The notes beneath the pieces are model-generated. The model searched no databases. It saw nothing but the letters and a program-made list of their open reading frames with translations, and was not told where the DNA came from. Made by a program: the position numbers and the translations under genes. A DNA stretch of 7,680 nucleotides, taken from positions 1 to 7,680 of the forward strand of contig JAJFLT010000437.1 in NCBI GenBank assembly GCA_021772555.1, read 5' to 3'. Shown piece after piece: positions 6,585-7,680 of the stretch. Source of the DNA: Opitutales bacterium. GTDB lineage: Bacteria; Verrucomicrobiota; Verrucomicrobiia; Opitutales; UBA2987. Positions within the stretch are counted from its first letter, which is position 1. Each line of letters begins with the position of its first letter.

Positions 6585-7538
6585 TCAGAAAAGAGCTTCG
6601 AGCACTTTTCTGGTACCGTAACTTTTGCCCATTGTATAAAAATGGAGGCAGGGTACCCCGTGGGCGATTAGTTCCTTACATTGCTGAATACACCATTGGA
6701 TGCCAACTTCGCGCACTTCCTTATTATCGCGGCATTTTTCGACTTCCGCCGACAACTCTTCAGGGATGTTAACTTTAAACACGCTGGGAAGAATATTGAG
6801 ATGCGTTTTCACAGCCAGAAGCTTAATACCCGGAATGATGGGAACCTCGATGCCGATTTCCCGGCACCGGCGCTCGTATTCAAAAAACATCCGGTTATCG
6901 AAAAACATCTGGGTAACGATGTAATCGGCCCCGGCGTCCACTTTCTGTTTCAAGTGCTTCAAATCGGAGGCCATATTGGGGGCCTCGAAATGTTTTTCGG
7001 GATAACCGGCCACTCCGATGCAAAAATCCGATTGCGTGGCATTATCCAACTCTTCGTAAAGGTAACGGCCTTCATTCATGTCGGCAATCTGCCGAATCAA
7101 ATCGAGTGCATAAACATTGCCGTCGGGTTCGGGGGTGAAGCTTGTTTCGTCATTGGCGGGATCCCCCCTGATGGCCAAAATATTATTGATGCCGAGAAAG
7201 TTCAGATCGATGAGGGCGTTTTCCGTTTCTTCCTTGGTAAAACCTCCGCAGATTAGGTGGGGAACCGCTTCCACATTATAACGATATTCAAGGGCCGCCG
7301 ATATGCCTACCGTGCCTGGCCTTTTACGCACGCTGCAGCGTTTGTGCAGGCCGTTGGGCATTTTCCTGAACTCATATTCTTCCTGGTGGTAGGTGACATT
7401 GATGGCTATCGGTTTGAACTCCATCAACGGATCGATGCTTTTGTAAATCGAATCGATGCCCACGCCTTTCAACGGGGGAATGATTTCGATGGTGACAAGC
7501 GGCCCATCCGCCTGCTTGAGGTATTGAGTAACTTTCAT
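6585..7538 (-). CDS. metF: 5,10-methylenetetrahydrofolate reductase
   Basis: This cytosolic flavoprotein reduces 5,10-methylene-THF to 5-methyl-THF, the methyl donor for methionine synthesis. The product is a TIM barrel of 317 residues; E. coli MetF has 296. VTIEIIPP (15-22) carries the catalytic Glu18, equivalent to E. coli Glu28. PHLICGGFTKEE (93-104) and LAIRGDP (121-127), with Asp126 near the flavin, follow. FCIGVAGYPEKH (172-183), DAGADYIVTQMFFDN (201-215), PIIPGIKLL (233-241) and VPCLHFYTMG (295-304) are all conserved. The frame stays open to a TTG at 7589, but the extra 17 residues are not family-like. The ATG at 7538 gives the typical MKVTQYLK start and is chosen here, although no ribosome binding site precedes it. 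The gene may be co-transcribed with the ggt-like gene downstream, since I see no terminator in the 78-base gap. No riboswitch is recognised in the 93 bases upstream. Confidence 0.94.
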   Translation of the reverse strand: MKVTQYLKQADGPLVTIEIIPPLKGVGIDSIYKSIDPLMEFKPIAINVTYHQEEYEFRKMPNGLHKRCSVRKRPGTVGISAALEYRYNVEAVPHLICGGFTKEETENALIDLNFLGINNILAIRGDPANDETSFTPEPDGNVYALDLIRQIADMNEGRYLYEELDNATQSDFCIGVAGYPEKHFEAPNMASDLKHLKQKVDAGADYIVTQMFFDNRMFFEYERRCREIGIEVPIIPGIKLLAVKTHLNILPSVFKVNIPEELSAEVEKCRDNKEVREVGIQWCIQQCKELIAHGVPCLHFYTMGKSYGTRKVLEALF

Positions 7539-7631
7539 GGACACGCAATCGGAAGAAATAGTAGGGGCGTCAGTAAAATTTGCCGCCAAAAAATCGCAAC
7601 AGTAATATTTTCACGGCGGACAATGCCTCCC

Positions 7632-7680
7632 TCAAGCCATGGACTTGAAGGCCGCGCGCGCCTCTTGCAGATTTTGCACG
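7632..7680 (-). CDS. C-terminal end of an unidentified gene upstream of metF
   Basis: Reading in from the right edge, one minus-strand frame gives VQNLQEARAAFKSMA followed by TGA at 7632-7634. The 15 residues look like an amphipathic C-terminal helix, and 11 of the 15 third codon positions are G or C, as in neighbouring genes. It lies 93 bases upstream of the metF ATG on the same strand, so it could be in the same operon. The stretch is too short to identify the protein, and could be chance. Confidence 0.4.
   Translation of the reverse strand, partial: VQNLQEARAAFKSMA

Noticed and set aside
6681..7256. Plus-strand open frame of 191 codons opposite metF
   Set aside because: It is an antisense shadow of metF, with no ribosome binding site or recognisable domain.
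7539..7631. SAM or other methionine-related riboswitch upstream of metF
   Set aside because: The gap is only 93 bases, and I see no SAM-riboswitch core or terminator; just a CCGCC/GGCGG pair with a long loop.

Overview
This is a 7.7 kb stretch of a bacterial chromosome. It shows no rRNA, tRNA, insertion sequence or CRISPR array. All genes except galE lie on the minus strand. The protein styles fit a Verrucomicrobiota/PVC-type bacterium: a GalE of the SSTC/NPYGQSK type, an acylase-like gamma-glutamyltransferase, and a long envelope protein built from W-x(3)-[DN]-P repeats. This placement is an impression from sequence style, not a search result.

Layout. Positions 1-1004 (minus) hold a beta-ketoacyl-ACP synthase whose C-terminus runs off the left edge. 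It is transcribed away from galE (1160-2149, plus) across a 155-base divergent intergenic region, which contains a perfect extended -10 for the synthase. A membrane-anchored or secreted solenoid-like repeat protein (2206-3600, minus) converges on galE. Next comes an AT-rich noncoding gap, followed by three small minus-strand genes in gene order DUF4160 (4430-4687), DUF2442 (4146-4427) and an 83-residue membrane protein (3860-4111). A weak terminator-like hairpin at about 4730 separates these from an exported gamma-glutamyltranspeptidase-family enzyme (4764-6506) and methylenetetrahydrofolate reductase metF (6585-7538). The right edge probably carries the last 15 codons of another minus-strand gene.

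How it fits together. The KAS, galE, ggt-like and metF genes are GC-richer enzyme genes (fatty acid/polyketide condensation, sugar nucleotide interconversion, periplasmic amide hydrolysis, one-carbon/methionine metabolism). There is no evidence that they form one pathway. Between galE and ggt sits a visibly AT-richer block of about 2.5 kb with the repeat protein, the DUF4160-DUF2442 pair and the small membrane protein. It looks like accessory material. The best leads are the DUF4160-DUF2442 pair with its membrane-protein neighbour, the nine-unit repeat protein, and the changed substrate pocket of the Ggt-like enzyme. I see no convincing fully new system.
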